Positions 8,947-17,505 of a stretch of DNA of 64,000 bases are shown here, in pieces. Source of the stretch: Planctomycetota bacterium (GTDB lineage: Bacteria > Planctomycetota > UBA1135 > UBA2386); assembly GCA_029936315.1 (NCBI GenBank), contig JAPYTD010000021.1:1-64000 (forward strand), read 5' to 3'. The position numbers and the translations under genes are program-made. Position 1 is the first letter of the stretch. The number at the start of each line of letters is the position of its first letter. The notes under the pieces were generated by a model. That model searched no databases, had not been told where the DNA came from, and saw only the letters and a program-made list of their open reading frames with translations.

Positions 8947-10614
8947 ATGCCGAACGTGCTTCGCATTCTCTTTCTGGTCCTGGTCTTGCCTGCGCTGCTT
9001 GTCGCGCAAGGCGAGGGCGCGCCCGTCGTCAAAAGCTTCGGCCAACCCGGCGAGGTCGGCAGCTTCCGCGTCGGCTTCTCCAAGCAGACCGGAGGCATTG
9101 TCTGGTTGCAGGCGACGGATCACTACCAGTCGCTCGAAGCGGCGAACAACATCGACCGGACCACGGGCGACTACCTGCTGTTGGTGGATAACGGCAACCA
9201 TGCGCTGCGTCTGTTCCAGGCGGCGGGCGGAGTCTTCGGCAAGGACCCGGCCAACGCGGAATGGCAGATGGAGGACATCGACGGTGGCGTGAAGTTCACG
9301 TTGGCCGACGACAAGGGCTTGGTTCTTGAGAAGGTGTTCTTGCACGAGCCACAAGCGCGCGGCTTCACGGTCACGCTGACGCTGAAGAACGTGTCCTCGG
9401 ACGCCGTCGGCAACCAGGCATTCTCGCTCGCTGGCCCGTCGCTGGTATCACCGAAGCAGGCATCGTTGTTTGGTGACGTGTCGGTGGCGATTGCGGCACC
9501 GATCGGTGACGGCGAGGTCAAGATCGCGAAGCCGCACGAAGAAGGCCTCCCGCAGCTGGTGGAAGTCAACGCGAAGATGCTGTCGTTTGCCGGCAGCTCG
9601 AACCGGTTCTTCGGCGCGTTCCTGTTTCCCAAGGATGACGCATCGCGGCAGGCGCTGACGCAGCTCGCGGTTGAGACGGTGCCACCGCGACACGGGGTCA
9701 CGCCAGAGGATAACGCGTCAACGCGCGTCGTCTACGGCTTGCAATTGGCCGTTCCGTTCAAGGCCCTGTCGACGAGCGTCTCCTATGGCGTCTACTTCGG
9801 CCCGAAGTCGTACCGCGTCTTCGATACCCTGCCGGATCCCGAGCTCTTTGAACCGATCCTCGACAACGATCTCAGCCCGCCGTGCTGCGGCGGCATCACG
9901 ATCCCGGGCGGCAAGCAGATGGCCATGCTGCTGCTGGGCTTGCTTGGTTGGTTCTACGACTTCCTAGGCAACTGGGGCCTCGCGATCATCCTGCTGACGA
10001 TCCTCGTGCGCGGCGCGATGTTCCCGCTCAACTTCCGCATGCAGAAGGCGATGCGCAAGTTCGGCGCCAAGATGGCCAAGCTGAAGCCGAAGATGGACGC
10101 GATGAAGAAGCAGTACGCCGACGACCAGAAGGCGTACCAGCAGGCGATGATCGCGTTCAACCGTGAGCACAAGGTGATGCCGCCGATCGGTGGTTGCCTG
10201 CCGATCTTCCTGACGATGCCGATCTACCTCGGCTTGTTCACGGCGTTGCGCACGGCCTACGACTTGCGCCAGCAACCGTTCATGAGCTGGATCGACGACC
10301 TGAGCACCAGCGATGCCCTGTTCTCGTTGGGTTTCTGGCCAGACGACTTCAACCTGCTGCCGCTACTTTGGATTGGCTTGTTCGTGACGATGACGCTGCG
10401 CCAACCGCTGCCGACCGATCCGCAACAACGTCAAATGCAGATGATGATGCGCTTCATGCCGATCATGTTCGGTGTGATGCTCTACACCTACGCGTCAGCT
10501 CTGCTGCTCTACATGGTGACATCGATGCTGTGGTCGCTGGTCGAGAGCTCGATCGTCAAGAAGATCCTTGGCCCCGCCGATCCGAACGCCGGCATGGTGC
10601 CGACGCCGATGTAG
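8947..10614 (+). CDS. yidC: Membrane protein insertase YidC
   Basis: Large periplasmic domain then FLGNWGLAIILLTILVRGAMFPLNFRMQKAMRKF...MPPIGGCLPIFLTMPIYLGLFTALRTA. Confidence 0.93.
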   Translation: MPNVLRILFLVLVLPALLVAQGEGAPVVKSFGQPGEVGSFRVGFSKQTGGIVWLQATDHYQSLEAANNIDRTTGDYLLLVDNGNHALRLFQAAGGVFGKDPANAEWQMEDIDGGVKFTLADDKGLVLEKVFLHEPQARGFTVTLTLKNVSSDAVGNQAFSLAGPSLVSPKQASLFGDVSVAIAAPIGDGEVKIAKPHEEGLPQLVEVNAKMLSFAGSSNRFFGAFLFPKDDASRQALTQLAVETVPPRHGVTPEDNASTRVVYGLQLAVPFKALSTSVSYGVYFGPKSYRVFDTLPDPELFEPILDNDLSPPCCGGITIPGGKQMAMLLLGLLGWFYDFLGNWGLAIILLTILVRGAMFPLNFRMQKAMRKFGAKMAKLKPKMDAMKKQYADDQKAYQQAMIAFNREHKVMPPIGGCLPIFLTMPIYLGLFTALRTAYDLRQQPFMSWIDDLSTSDALFSLGFWPDDFNLLPLLWIGLFVTMTLRQPLPTDPQQRQMQMMMRFMPIMFGVMLYTYASALLLYMVTSMLWSLVESSIVKKILGPADPNAGMVPTPM

Positions 10615-10642
10615 CAGCGGGCCCGTGTAGCAGTGGGCCCAG
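10611..10642. repeat. 16-bp tandem duplication containing the yidC TAG stop, followed by a GGGCTGG-rich tract
   Basis: GTAGCAGCGGGCCCGT | GTAGCAGTGGGCCCAG; stop TAG 10612-10614 in copy 1, TAG 10628-10630 in copy 2. Confidence 0.8.
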
Positions 10643-10684
10643 TGGGCTGGGCGGGCTGGGGGCTGGGCGCCTTCGGCTGGCTGC

Positions 10685-11731
10685 TTAGCTTGTCGAGGCA
10701 GCCGGCAGCAGGAAGTCCAATTGCAGCGCGCCGTCTTGCAGGCGGCGCACCGTCGCTTGGCCGCGATGGCCCAAAATGACGGTCTGGGCGAGGAACAGGC
10801 CCAAGCCGTGGCTTTGGCCGCGCAACAAACGTTGCGGGTAGAATGGCTCGAACGTGTTCGGCAACTGCCACGTCGCCAGGCCTTGGCCGCGCGCGATGAC
10901 GCGCAGGCGATGCACGTCATCGGTTCCCGATAGTTCCAGTTGGCTCTGCGAGACGATCTGTGCGAGTTCGTCGGCGAAGCGCACGATCGCCGTCACCGCG
11001 AGTGCCAGTTGTTCGCGATCGCCGTCGACCATCTGCGGTCCCTTGGGCATCGAGACGCTCGCCGCCTCTGCGTCCGGTTGCCGCTCGGCAACGGCATGCG
11101 CGATCAACGCGGCGAGGTCGACGACTTCGGTGCGGTTGGGGCCATTGGCAGCCTCGGACAACAGCCGCAGTCGATCGACCGCGGTCTGGATGCGTTTTAG
11201 TCCCTGGAGGGCGGCGTCGACCTGATCGCGGGGGCCGTTTTCTGTATTGCCGTGCAGCGATGCGCGCAGCAGTTGCAGGTGACCCGAGACGAACAACAGC
11301 GGGTTGTTGATCTCGTCGGCGAGACCGTGCGCCAGGTCGACGAACAGCTCGGGACGCGGTCGGTCGCCGCCGTGCAGCATCTGCTCGAGAACGGCCGCGA
11401 GGTGTCCCGGCGTGTCCGGGTAGAGGATCAGTCGCGCCGATATGCGCGTCGCGATCGGACCAAAGGTCAGTTCCTTGCCAGTAGTTGTGATCACGGCGAC
11501 GCGCAGCGCCGGCCACAACCGCTGCAGCAAACGCACCGCGCCGATGTCTTCCCCGGGCTCTTCATCGAACTGGACCAGCAACAGGTCCGGCTGCAACCGC
11601 ATCAGTACTTCGGTGTCGCCGACCAACGACGCCAGTGGGCGCACCTCCGGTCGCATCGGCAGTTGCCGAAGCTCGCCGACGAGCCTTTCGTCAACGGAGC
11701 CGACGACAGCGATGCGAACGGGCCGATCCAT
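10685..11731 (-). CDS. Pseudo-receiver/histidine kinase-like protein with degenerate H, N and G1 boxes
   Basis: LAHGLADEINNPLLFVSGHLQLL aligns to HisKA but has D for the phospho-acceptor His; G1 reads ARGQGL; GLGLFLAQTV G2 box retained. Confidence 0.75.
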   Translation of the reverse strand: MDRPVRIAVVGSVDERLVGELRQLPMRPEVRPLASLVGDTEVLMRLQPDLLLVQFDEEPGEDIGAVRLLQRLWPALRVAVITTTGKELTFGPIATRISARLILYPDTPGHLAAVLEQMLHGGDRPRPELFVDLAHGLADEINNPLLFVSGHLQLLRASLHGNTENGPRDQVDAALQGLKRIQTAVDRLRLLSEAANGPNRTEVVDLAALIAHAVAERQPDAEAASVSMPKGPQMVDGDREQLALAVTAIVRFADELAQIVSQSQLELSGTDDVHRLRVIARGQGLATWQLPNTFEPFYPQRLLRGQSHGLGLFLAQTVILGHRGQATVRRLQDGALQLDFLLPAASTS

Positions 11732-11893
11732 GGTTCTCACCCGCACGCAAGTCTCGCGGAGGAGCCGGCGTAGCAGATGAGGCTAGGCTAGGGTGGAGAG
11801 CGTCCGGTGTCACCATACTTGGATGGATGGGGGGCGTCAGGTTGGCCACGATAGCTCCAGGGGTGGGGCAGCGGCGGACGATACATAGGTGAC

Positions 11894-12283
11894 GTGAGTG
11901 GTGATCATGACGACAATGGTAGGCCCGGTGATGCCGATGGCACGGCGCCTGCGCGGCTCCGTGTGGTGTCGGGACCACTCGCGGCCACGGACGCTGCGGA
12001 GCCCGTGCCAGAGGTTCGTGTTCGGCGAGAATTCAAAGGGCTGACGGTTGCGGACTTGCACCGCGAAGAGATCGCAAGCCGTCTACCCGGTCAGGTCCGT
12101 TCCGCTCTCCATCATCTAGAGGATGGCGATGTGGCCGCCGCCGAGCAAGCGATGCCAGGCCAGTTCGCGAAAGTGCTGACTGGACCCGGCCATCGGCCTC
12201 GCCACAGTTGGCGGTTGTTTATCATCATAGGCATCGTCGCCGTGGCAAGCGGGAGTGCGATCGCAAGTTGGTTGACGTCCTGA
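11894..12283 (+). CDS. Small protein with C-terminal transmembrane helix, unknown
   Basis: GTG start; ...HSWRLFIIIGIVAVASGSAIASWLTS. Confidence 0.5.
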   Translation: MSGDHDDNGRPGDADGTAPARLRVVSGPLAATDAAEPVPEVRVRREFKGLTVADLHREEIASRLPGQVRSALHHLEDGDVAAAEQAMPGQFAKVLTGPGHRPRHSWRLFIIIGIVAVASGSAIASWLTS

Positions 12284-12356
12284 TCGCTCTCATGCTGAAG
12301 CTCAAAAGGGCCTCGCAGAAGCGTCGCTTGCCGCGCACTATGCGTCTCTAGGATCT

Positions 12357-13400
12357 GTGACCGAATCCACCGGACAACCCCGTAATGCCAACCCCACGGC
12401 CATCGCTGTGGTCGGGGCGGCATGCGAAGTGCCCAACTTGAGCGTGGTGGTGCCGATCTACAACGAGCGCGACAACGTTGAGCCGCTGCACGAGGCGTTG
12501 AGCTACGCGCTGCAGGCCCTGAAGCGGCCTTACGAGATCGTGTTTGTGGACGACGGCAGTTCGGATGGAACCCGTGACGTGATGCGTCGGCTCGCCGCCA
12601 ACGACCCGCACCTTCGGTTGGTGTTCTTCCGGCGCAACTACGGCCAGACGGCAGCGATGGCGGCCGGCTTCCGCGCCTGCCGTGGCCGCACGATTGTCTC
12701 GATGGACGGTGATCTGCAGAACGACCCGGCCGACATCGGTCGCCTCGTCGAGAAGCTCGAAGAAGGCTACGATGTCGTCTGCGGTTGGCGGCGCAACCGG
12801 CAGGACCGAGTCGCGACGCGCCTGTTGCCGTCACTCATTGCGAACTTCATGATTTCGCGCGTTACTGGCGCCCACATTCACGATACCGGTTGCTCGCTGA
12901 AGGTTTATCGCAGTTGGGTGGTGCGCAGCCTGCACCTCTACTCGGACATGCACCGCTTCCTTGCGGCGCTTGGTGTCGGCCTCGGTGCGCGCATCACCGA
13001 ACTGCCCGTGCGTCACCACGCGCGTCGCGCCGGGGTGTCAAAGTATGGCCTCGGTCGCGTCTTCCGGGTGCTCGCAGACCTGGTCGGCATCAAGATGCTG
13101 ATCCAGTTCGCCGCGCATCCGATTCGCTGGTTCTCGCTGTTGGCGCTGCCGCTGTTCCTGTTGTCGCCGCTCATGTTCCTGCTTGGGTTCGTCAAGCTGG
13201 TGCGTTCAGAGAACGACCCCGATTCGTTAGTTTGGGATTGGTTTGGCGGCTACGACATGGCTGCGGTTGCGGCAGGATCCGTCGCCTTGTTGGTTGCGAT
13301 GAATGTTTTCCTGCTCGGCTTCCTCGCTGAGCTGCAGGTCAAGGTGTCGAAGTTCTTTCGTCAGCGCATTTCCGTAACGGCACGGGAGGCGATTCGATGA
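12357..13400 (+). CDS. Glycosyltransferase family 2 (dolichol/undecaprenyl-phosphate glycosyltransferase-like)
   Basis: LSVVVPIYNERDNVEPLHEAL...IVFVDDGSSDGTRDV...MDGDLQNDPADI plus C-terminal TM helices; GTG start. Confidence 0.9.
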   Translation: MTESTGQPRNANPTAIAVVGAACEVPNLSVVVPIYNERDNVEPLHEALSYALQALKRPYEIVFVDDGSSDGTRDVMRRLAANDPHLRLVFFRRNYGQTAAMAAGFRACRGRTIVSMDGDLQNDPADIGRLVEKLEEGYDVVCGWRRNRQDRVATRLLPSLIANFMISRVTGAHIHDTGCSLKVYRSWVVRSLHLYSDMHRFLAALGVGLGARITELPVRHHARRAGVSKYGLGRVFRVLADLVGIKMLIQFAAHPIRWFSLLALPLFLLSPLMFLLGFVKLVRSENDPDSLVWDWFGGYDMAAVAAGSVALLVAMNVFLLGFLAELQVKVSKFFRQRISVTAREAIR

Positions 13401-15658
13401 GTGCGGAGGAGACCAAGGCCAGTGTTCCTGCCAAGGCAACGGATGCGCCGCTGGTTTCCGTTGTGATTGCCATCACCGAGAGTGAGGCGCATCCGCGCAC
13501 GGTGATCGAGGGCTTTGGCGGTGCCTTGGCCGAGGCCGGCTACCCGTGCGAGTTCGTGATCGTCATCGACGGCCCGATCACACGCTTTGATGAAGAACTG
13601 CAAGAGCTCGGCCAAGACTGGACGGTTCGCGTGGTCTCGCTCGAAGGCGGTGGCTTGGGTGAGTCCATCGCGCTGTCTGCTGGCGTTGCCAAGGCCAAGG
13701 GCGTACTGGTCGTCAACGCGCCGCCGTACCTGCAGATCGAACCCGAGGATGTTGTCGACGTCGTCAAGGCGCTCGAGGCCGGTGCCGATTGTGTCGCGAC
13801 GTGGCGCGATCGCCGCGTGGACCCGTGGTTGAATCAGCTGCAGTCGCGCTTGTTCAATCGCATGCTGCGCCTGATCATGAAGGCGCCGTTCCACGATCTC
13901 AATTCGGGGACGCGTGGCTTCCGCAGCCATGTGCTCGAAGAGGTTGCGGTCTACGGAGAGCTGTATCGCTTTCTGCCGGTGCTTGCCGCCCGCCAGGGAT
14001 TCCGCGTCGTCGAAGTCCGCGTTCGTCACCGCGAAGAGAAGGGCCGTTCGGGCTTCTACGGGGTCGGCGTCTACCTGCGTCGTTTGCTCGACATTGTCGC
14101 GATCACATTCCTGACGCGATTCACGCAGAGGCCGTTGCGCTTCTTCGGCTACATCGGTTTTACCGCCGGGTTCATCGGGGTCTTGCTGACGCTGTGGCCG
14201 CTCTACGACAAGATCGTCTTGGACAAGAGTCTGTCCGAGCGACCGATGTTCGTCATTGGTGCGATCCTCGCAGCCTTCGGAGTGCAGTTGGTTGGCTTCG
14301 GCCTCGTTGGCGAGATCATCATCTTCACGCAGGCGCCAAACATGCGTGACTACAAGATCGGCGAAGAGATCGATGGTGCGGACGTCATCAGTGGCGACGA
14401 ACCAGATCCGGAGGCTGCGCTGCAGTTGGCGGCCGCTGGGGGCGGGCTCGTTGCTGGCGATCGCATTGGTGCGGCAACCGACAGCGATGCGCAACATGTC
14501 ATCGAGCCCGCACCCGAAGATGCGCCTGCTTCTGAGTTGGCGGTAGCCGTCGTCGAGAAAGCTGATGTCGTAGCCAAACCAGAAGAGTTGCCGATCCGGG
14601 TGCGCGCGCTGCTGCCTGGCGAAGACGCGCGTTGGGACTCGTACGTCAGTCGTCATCCACAGGGCACCTTCTTCCATCGCACCGGTTGGTCGCGCGCCGT
14701 GCAGGAGATGTTCCGGCACCAGTCGCACCACCTGGTGGTCGAGCAAGGCCGTCGCTGGCTCGGCGTCTTGCCGATGTTCTTGACCAAGAGTCCATTCCTC
14801 GGCAAGAACCTCGTCAGTGTGCCGTATTCGGTCTACGGCGGCATTCTCGCGAGTGACGAACGGGCTCACGAAGCCCTGATGGAACGCGCTGGCCAGATCG
14901 GCCAGGACCTCGGGGTCGGCTTTGTCGAGCTGCGCAACCTCGAGCATCGCACCGGCGACCGACCCGAGTCTGAACTCTACGTGACCTTCCGCTGTGACCT
15001 GCCCGAAGATCCTGCTGAGGTCATGAAGCGCATTCCGAAGAAGCGCCGCGCCGAGATCCGCGCCGCGCGTGAGCCCAAGGCCGCTGCCACAAAGAAGACG
15101 CGCGAGACGTTTGGCATCAAAGTCACGGCCGACGGAACGGTTGAAGAGCTGTTCCGGTTGTTCGCCGAAAACAAGCGCCGCCTCGGTTCGCCGACGCTGC
15201 CGCTGCGTTGGTTTGAGGGGCTGCGCGATGAGTTCGGCAAGGCCGCTGTCATCCACCGCGCCGTCGATCCGTCGGGCCGCACCATCGCGGCGGTGATGTC
15301 GTTCACGTTCAAGGACACCGTTTACGCGTACTACTCGGGCTCGCAGGCAACGGTGAACCACACCGGCGTCAACAACTTCATCTACTGCGCGATCATGGAA
15401 TGGGCAGTAGAGAACGGCTACCGACGCTTCGACTTCGGCCGCAGTCGCGCCGACTCGGGGCCCGCCAAGTTCAAACAGAACATGGGCTTCGTCGCGGAGC
15501 CGCTGCACTACGAGTATCTGCTGGTGGCCAAGGGCGCGCAATTGCCGCAGTTCCATCCGAGCAATCCAAAGCTCGCGCTGCCGCGACGCATCTGGGCCAA
15601 CCTGCCGATGCGCGTGTGCAACATGCTCGGTTCGCGGTTTTCGCGCTACCTGCCGTAG
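13397..15658 (+). CDS. Fusion: glycosyltransferase family 2 (TM) plus FemAB/GNAT-type C-terminal domain (XrtA/PEP-CTERM-associated FemAB-like)
   Basis: N-terminal GT2 fold with two TM helices; C-terminal WDSYVSRHPQGTFFHRTGWSRAVQEMF...DFGRSRADSGPAKFKQNMGF; ATGA overlap with preceding GT2. Confidence 0.82.
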   Translation: MSAEETKASVPAKATDAPLVSVVIAITESEAHPRTVIEGFGGALAEAGYPCEFVIVIDGPITRFDEELQELGQDWTVRVVSLEGGGLGESIALSAGVAKAKGVLVVNAPPYLQIEPEDVVDVVKALEAGADCVATWRDRRVDPWLNQLQSRLFNRMLRLIMKAPFHDLNSGTRGFRSHVLEEVAVYGELYRFLPVLAARQGFRVVEVRVRHREEKGRSGFYGVGVYLRRLLDIVAITFLTRFTQRPLRFFGYIGFTAGFIGVLLTLWPLYDKIVLDKSLSERPMFVIGAILAAFGVQLVGFGLVGEIIIFTQAPNMRDYKIGEEIDGADVISGDEPDPEAALQLAAAGGGLVAGDRIGAATDSDAQHVIEPAPEDAPASELAVAVVEKADVVAKPEELPIRVRALLPGEDARWDSYVSRHPQGTFFHRTGWSRAVQEMFRHQSHHLVVEQGRRWLGVLPMFLTKSPFLGKNLVSVPYSVYGGILASDERAHEALMERAGQIGQDLGVGFVELRNLEHRTGDRPESELYVTFRCDLPEDPAEVMKRIPKKRRAEIRAAREPKAAATKKTRETFGIKVTADGTVEELFRLFAENKRRLGSPTLPLRWFEGLRDEFGKAAVIHRAVDPSGRTIAAVMSFTFKDTVYAYYSGSQATVNHTGVNNFIYCAIMEWAVENGYRRFDFGRSRADSGPAKFKQNMGFVAEPLHYEYLLVAKGAQLPQFHPSNPKLALPRRIWANLPMRVCNMLGSRFSRYLP

Positions 15659-15902
15659 CCGCAGCTGTTGTTGCCGAACGATCGCTCTGCCGCGCTCAAG
15701 CTGCTACCGTCCTGCGCGATGGCGATCGTTGCGCGGCTGGATCCGGAAGGCCCCATTCCACTGCAGGTGTCGTGGGCACTGTGGTTTGCGCGCGCGAAGA
15801 ACGCGGAGTTGTTCCCGCCCCACGGAGGCTTGCGGCAGCGCGTTGACGCCCATTGGTAACAGACACAGGAAATTGGTACAGCCGCGCCGGGTTGCTATCG
15901 TT

Positions 15903-16148
15903 ATGGCCGCAATGTCGCAGACCCCGATCCCCGATGCTGAACACACTCGCTGGTCGCCCGGCCTGATCGGGTTCTACTTCAGCTGTGCCGGCGCTTCGCT
16001 CGGCGCCGCGATTGCCTTTGGCAGCCACTTCTTCTTCGGGTCGATCGGCGGCTTGATCTTCGGATCCGTGATGTGCAGCGTCAGCTGCGTGACGTGCTAC
16101 TACTCGTTGCGCGCGGCGCGCCGTCCGCCCGGCGAAGCACCCAAGTAG
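15903..16148 (+). CDS. Small two-TM membrane protein
   Basis: MAAMSQTPIPDAEHTRWSPGLIGFYFSCAGASLGAAIAFGSHFFFGSIGGLIFGSVMCSVSCVTCYYSL. Confidence 0.55.
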   Translation: MAAMSQTPIPDAEHTRWSPGLIGFYFSCAGASLGAAIAFGSHFFFGSIGGLIFGSVMCSVSCVTCYYSLRAARRPPGEAPK

Positions 16149-16180
16149 GCCGGAGTCGTAGCCGCCCGTAGGTGCTAGGG

Positions 16181-16753
16181 CTATTGCTCAAGCAGCCAGG
16201 ATACCGCTGCCGGCAAATCCGCCGCTTCGTGATCCGGCACGCAGCCTGCATCGCGGAGCTTCTGGCGTTCGGCCTCGACCGGCTTGCCACTCGCGACCAG
16301 AACCTTGGTCAGCGGCAGACCGTTTGCCATCAGTAGATCGCGGGCGCTGTCGCCGATGACGACAGAACCTTCGAGTGAGACCCCGAAGCCCTTCAGCATG
16401 GCGCAGGCTTGGTGCAGTAGGCCGGACTTTGGTTTGCGGCACGTGCAGTCGCGACGATAGGCCGGGTCGCCACCTTCGGCATCGGGGTGGTGGGGGCAGT
16501 GCAGGTAGGCGAACGGCAGACCCTGGACAAGTCCATGCAACCGTTCATGCACTCGCGCCAGGTCGCGCTCGGTGTAGAGGCCGCGCGCGATGCCGCTCTG
16601 GTTGGTCGTGATCACGAGCCGGTAGCCGCGGTCGTGTAGGCGTCGCAGGGCACCGGGCACACCAGGCAGCAGCTCAAGGCGATCAGGCGAACCGATGAAG
16701 CCGATCTCGCGATTGAGCGTGCCGTCGCGGTCTAAGAAGACCGTCTTGCTCAC
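16181..16753 (-). CDS. gmhB: D-glycero-beta-D-manno-heptose 1,7-bisphosphate 7-phosphatase (HAD, HisB-N/GmhB family)
   Basis: VFLDRDGTLNREIGFI...VITTNQSGIARGLY...CPHHPDAEGGDPAYRRDCTCRKPKSGLL. Confidence 0.88.
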   Translation of the reverse strand: MSKTVFLDRDGTLNREIGFIGSPDRLELLPGVPGALRRLHDRGYRLVITTNQSGIARGLYTERDLARVHERLHGLVQGLPFAYLHCPHHPDAEGGDPAYRRDCTCRKPKSGLLHQACAMLKGFGVSLEGSVVIGDSARDLLMANGLPLTKVLVASGKPVEAERQKLRDAGCVPDHEAADLPAAVSWLLEQ

Positions 16754-17232
16754 GGTTGCTTTGGCTGCGCAGCGGCCGCCGCTGCAGCTTGTGCGGCCAG
16801 CAAATCAAACCCGAGCAGTGGCGCGTCGTCCTTGTCCAGCTGCACGTAGAACTCGGCTGGCAGAATGGCGCCGCGGATGCCGAACGGAGTGGCCAAGTCG
16901 CCAACCGTCCAGAAGAAGGGTAGGGGCGGCATCGCCAAGTCGTAGGCGCCGTTGTTCCAGCGCGAGGTGTAGCCGTTCGTGTGTTGGTAGACGCGGCGCT
17001 GCGCCGTTCGGTAGCCGGGCTTGATGAGTTCGATGACGTGGTCTGTGCCGAAGTTGCCGCCGATCGTCAAGCGGGCGGGTGTCGTCATGCCCGAGTCCTG
17101 GCCGTCGACCAGGATGCGTGCGCCGAGCGGCTCGCTTGAGATCAGCACATTTTCGTGGCTTTGCCAGTAGGTGCACGCGGGCAGGCACGCGAGCAAGCAG
17201 GCAGCGAGGGGTGTCAGTGGGCGCCAAAGCAT
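16750..17232 (-). CDS. PEGA-like lipoprotein
   Basis: LLACLPACTYWQSHENVLISSEPLGARILVDGQDSGMTTPARLTIGG; GTGA overlap with gmhB. Confidence 0.65.
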   Translation of the reverse strand: MLWRPLTPLAACLLACLPACTYWQSHENVLISSEPLGARILVDGQDSGMTTPARLTIGGNFGTDHVIELIKPGYRTAQRRVYQHTNGYTSRWNNGAYDLAMPPLPFFWTVGDLATPFGIRGAILPAEFYVQLDKDDAPLLGFDLLAAQAAAAAAAQPKQP

Positions 17233-17401
17233 TGTCTACATCCTATCGGCTGGGGCCGCTGTGGAAACCCAAGGGACCTGGCGAGGACGGAGCTTCGTTC
17301 TGGTTGCTGGATCCGGTAGTATCGTGGCAAGTCGTCGGTCCCATGGGTCGGTGGCGGCATCGCGTTTGGTCACGTGATGTGTCTGTTAGATTCCGGTCAC
17401 G

Positions 17402-17427
17402 CCCTGGTCAGGTCAACCTGATCAGGG
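17402..17427. promoter_or_regulatory. 26-bp near-perfect palindrome CCCTGGTCAGGTCAACCTGATCAGGG, with further GGYCAGGTCAA(A)CC copies at 17467-17480 and 17491-17503
   Basis: One mismatch between 12-bp arms; core element repeated three times before the ATG at 17506. Confidence 0.5.
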
Positions 17428-17505
17428 CAACTCTTGGTGAGGGCGGCTCGTACGTGGGCAGGTTCTGGCCAGGTCAAACCAGTCCCCAAAGGTCAGGTCA
17501 ACCAA

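Noticed and set aside
13361-15556. 731-aa minus-strand ORF antisense to the GT2-FemAB gene
   Set aside because: High-GC shadow ORF; the plus strand has clear GT2 and FemAB motifs and the antisense translation has low-complexity Arg/His/Asp composition with no recognisable domain.
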